Source: Thermohalobaculum sp039026375
GTDB taxonomy: Bacteria > Pseudomonadota > Alphaproteobacteria > Rhodobacterales > Rhodobacteraceae
Reading direction: 5' to 3'
DNA length: 64,000 bases
Assembly: GCA_039026375.1 (NCBI GenBank)
Contig: JBCCML010000018.1
Coordinates: forward strand, 1-64,000
Shown here: positions 62,833 through 64,000 of the stretch, one piece after another
Position numbering within the stretch: the first letter of the stretch is position 1
Layout: the number at the start of each line of letters is the position of its first letter
Program-made: the position numbers and the translations under genes
The notes under the pieces: model-generated
What the model was told of the DNA's origin: nothing
Seen by the model: the letters and a program-made list of their open reading frames with translations, nothing else
Database searches by the model: none

Positions 62833-63728
62833 TTAACGGTAAGACCAACTTCGGTTGCTTCATACCCGAATTCTCGTGACCAACCTAACAGCCGTGATTG
62901 CAAAAGCTCGTTGTCAGCTTGAGGGGCTGTTTGGCTCCATCCGTTCAGGGTAGAAAGGTTCGCACTGGACAAAAGGCTTTCCACTTCCTGAAGGCCGAGA
63001 CTTTTACATATGTTTATTGAAAGTTGCGTCGGGTTTCTGGCGATGTCTTCTATCCGTACGTCTACGATATCACAACCAACTCGCGCTGCGCGCGAGCGCG
63101 CCGCTAAAAAAGCCTCGCAGTAGCTACTGACCCAACTAGCGCATGCATCTAGCGAGGCTGGCCCCCAAGTCATACTTCGCAACGAATACGCAATCGAACG
63201 CGGATCTCTCATTACATGGAGGAAGCTAGCGGAGGGGGTGAGTTGTTCTAGAAATTCAAACTCAAGAATAGAATGAGGTGTCTTTTCAAGGAACCGCGAA
63301 CTCAACCTCATTTGTCCTGTGGCCTGCTTTGCGTGGTTGAAAATGTCTATCAAGAACTCTCGGGCTATTTTAATGAATGTCTCATTAGACAATTGTCTAA
63401 CGTGCCCCTCGTTTGTGAGCTTGTTGGCAAACTGGACAAAGCATGCGTCCCAATGAGCCAGAGGTGCTACGGTACTCAGGCCGGGCTGCCCGAAGCGCCC
63501 ACAGACTAGTGCATCGTAAAAGTTATGAAATTGACGCCACGCAACAATAGCTCGATTTGGCGAGTAGTGCTTTACAATACTGTGATGCAAGTCCAGTAAA
63601 CCATTTTTTTCCGTTAGGAATTTGAGTTCGATTCCTGGAAATGAGAAAATCGCGGGATGTCGTGCCAAGGAGGCGGCTAGGAACGACGTGCCACTCCTGC
63701 CAGGCCCTCCTACGAAAATTGGCCTCAT
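62814..63728 (-). CDS. Sulfotransferase-family protein
   Basis: 304 residues from ATG 63728 (an in-frame start at 63773 lies in the upstream gene). The PAPS-binding loop PIFVGGPGRSGTSFLAASLARHP starts at residue 3, and the 3'-phosphate motif appears as MRDPRSIAYSLRSM, near residue 187. It should sulfate a glycan or other acceptor. The start overlaps the stop of the gene to its right (ATGA). The 3' end overlaps the kinase gene tail to tail by 19 bases. Base composition is AT-rich compared with the core genes. Confidence 0.85.
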   Translation of the reverse strand: MRPIFVGGPGRSGTSFLAASLARHPAIFSFPGIELKFLTEKNGLLDLHHSIVKHYSPNRAIVAWRQFHNFYDALVCGRFGQPGLSTVAPLAHWDACFVQFANKLTNEGHVRQLSNETFIKIAREFLIDIFNHAKQATGQMRLSSRFLEKTPHSILEFEFLEQLTPSASFLHVMRDPRSIAYSLRSMTWGPASLDACASWVSSYCEAFLAARSRAARVGCDIVDVRIEDIARNPTQLSINICKSLGLQEVESLLSSANLSTLNGWSQTAPQADNELLQSRLLGWSREFGYEATEVGLTVNQADAA

Positions 63729-64000
63729 GATGTGACCATCGAGAAGTCCGTCGCTGAGCCTTCTTCGACACAAACGCGCCCGGCAACCCCGCCCATATCA
63801 ACAAATGCATGAAAAGCACTTTCGGCGTTGCCTTCACTGACCTTTGACCTCGCTATGGGGGAAATCTCTAAGTATCTTGCGCTCCGAAATCCAGGCCCTG
63901 GATCACGACCTTCTCCACTTCCATGTTTGACAAAATGTGCAAGCGGTGCACTCACGCTTCCTGTTCGCATGGCAGCGGCAACATCAGGATTGGCGGCAAT
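63725..64000 (-). CDS. C-terminal part of a repeat protein (truncated by window edge)
   Basis: 91 residues entering from the right edge and stopping at TGA 63725-63727. Two copies of a degenerate 'Y-x3-NPDV-A-A-G-x-x-S-A-H-x-x-x-G-x-EGR' repeat are visible (NPDVAAAMRTGSVSAPLAHF and ARSKVSEGNAESAFHAFVDM). This repeat is common in surface-glycan glycosyltransferases and sulfotransferases. ATGA overlap with the sulfotransferase makes a shared role in cell-surface glycan modification likely. The N-terminus is outside the window. Confidence 0.7.
   Translation of the reverse strand: MAANPDVAAAMRTGSVSAPLAHFVKHGSGEGRDPGPGFRSARYLEISPIARSKVSEGNAESAFHAFVDMGGVAGRVCVEEGSATDFSMVTS

Overview
The window looks like a chromosomal segment of a marine alphaproteobacterium of the Roseobacter group (Rhodobacteraceae). 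The evidence is the high-GC, tightly packed gene order, the acidic C-terminal tail on ribosomal protein S2, two DMSP-lyase-type genes (DddP-like and DddL-like), an ilvI-ilvN-ilvC block, and a perfect 16-bp parS palindrome at 51390-51405, which suggests an origin-proximal position. The species cannot be named from the sequence alone.

Layout. 1-1195: small phage-like genes and a hairpin-rich, tRNA-like stretch, possibly the edge of a prophage or other accessory element. 1355-6520: a tandem glycine riboswitch in front of a D-amino-acid dehydrogenase-like gene, a Baeyer-Villiger-type monooxygenase behind a hairpin that covers its ribosome-binding site, a PcaD-like hydrolase and a KDG kinase. 6587-12344 (minus): a dialkylglycine decarboxylase-like enzyme overlapping an SbmA/BacA-type transporter, an FMN-binding protein, a glycosyltransferase pair and a membrane protein. 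12521-20034 (minus): ilvI, a sulfotransferase, ilvN, a lipoprotein and ilvC, preceded by a complete attenuator whose leader peptide carries consecutive Ile-Leu-Val codons; then DUF2059, miaA and an SDR. 20077-25949: rpsB-tsf with promoter, structured leader and terminator, xseA, a methyltransferase-like gene and purD.

27039-29502 is the most novel locus. An asparagine-synthetase-like amide-bond-forming enzyme without the catalytic Cys2 is preceded by two unannotated, paralogous 50-residue peptides. They share a W-x2-P-x-L...T leader motif and an invariant Gly-x5-Glu core spacing, behind a good promoter. This has the form of a lasso-type RiPP locus, but no RRE or leader-peptidase gene lies nearby.

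29698-44464 is mostly catabolism and transport: a DMT exporter, an RTX-type protein, and a seven-gene minus-strand set (D-hydroxyacid dehydrogenase, Ldh2-type dehydrogenase, HpcH aldolase, AtuA-like pair, two M20 hydrolases). It continues with a many-helix membrane protein, two RraA-like aldolases around an ApbA-like reductase, and a DadA-like oxidoreductase. 44706-53652 holds dddP-like, a methyltransferase, a DUF3445 haem oxygenase-like gene, a thiolase, YceI, dddL-like, a rhodanese, parS and an acyl-CoA dehydrogenase; it reads as DMSP and acyl-CoA metabolism next to a partition site. 53649-59802 has a SleB-like hydrolase, lipoprotein, class II aldolase, a Pycsar-effector-like membrane protein, an M19 dipeptidase and two genes of unknown role. 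59879-62832 is an RsbV-like / RsbW-like / hybrid histidine kinase signalling operon. 62814-64000 (minus) is a sulfotransferase downstream of a truncated repeat protein. No classical DNA-binding regulator was recognised in the 64 kb, so the regulation visible here is RNA-based or by partner switching.
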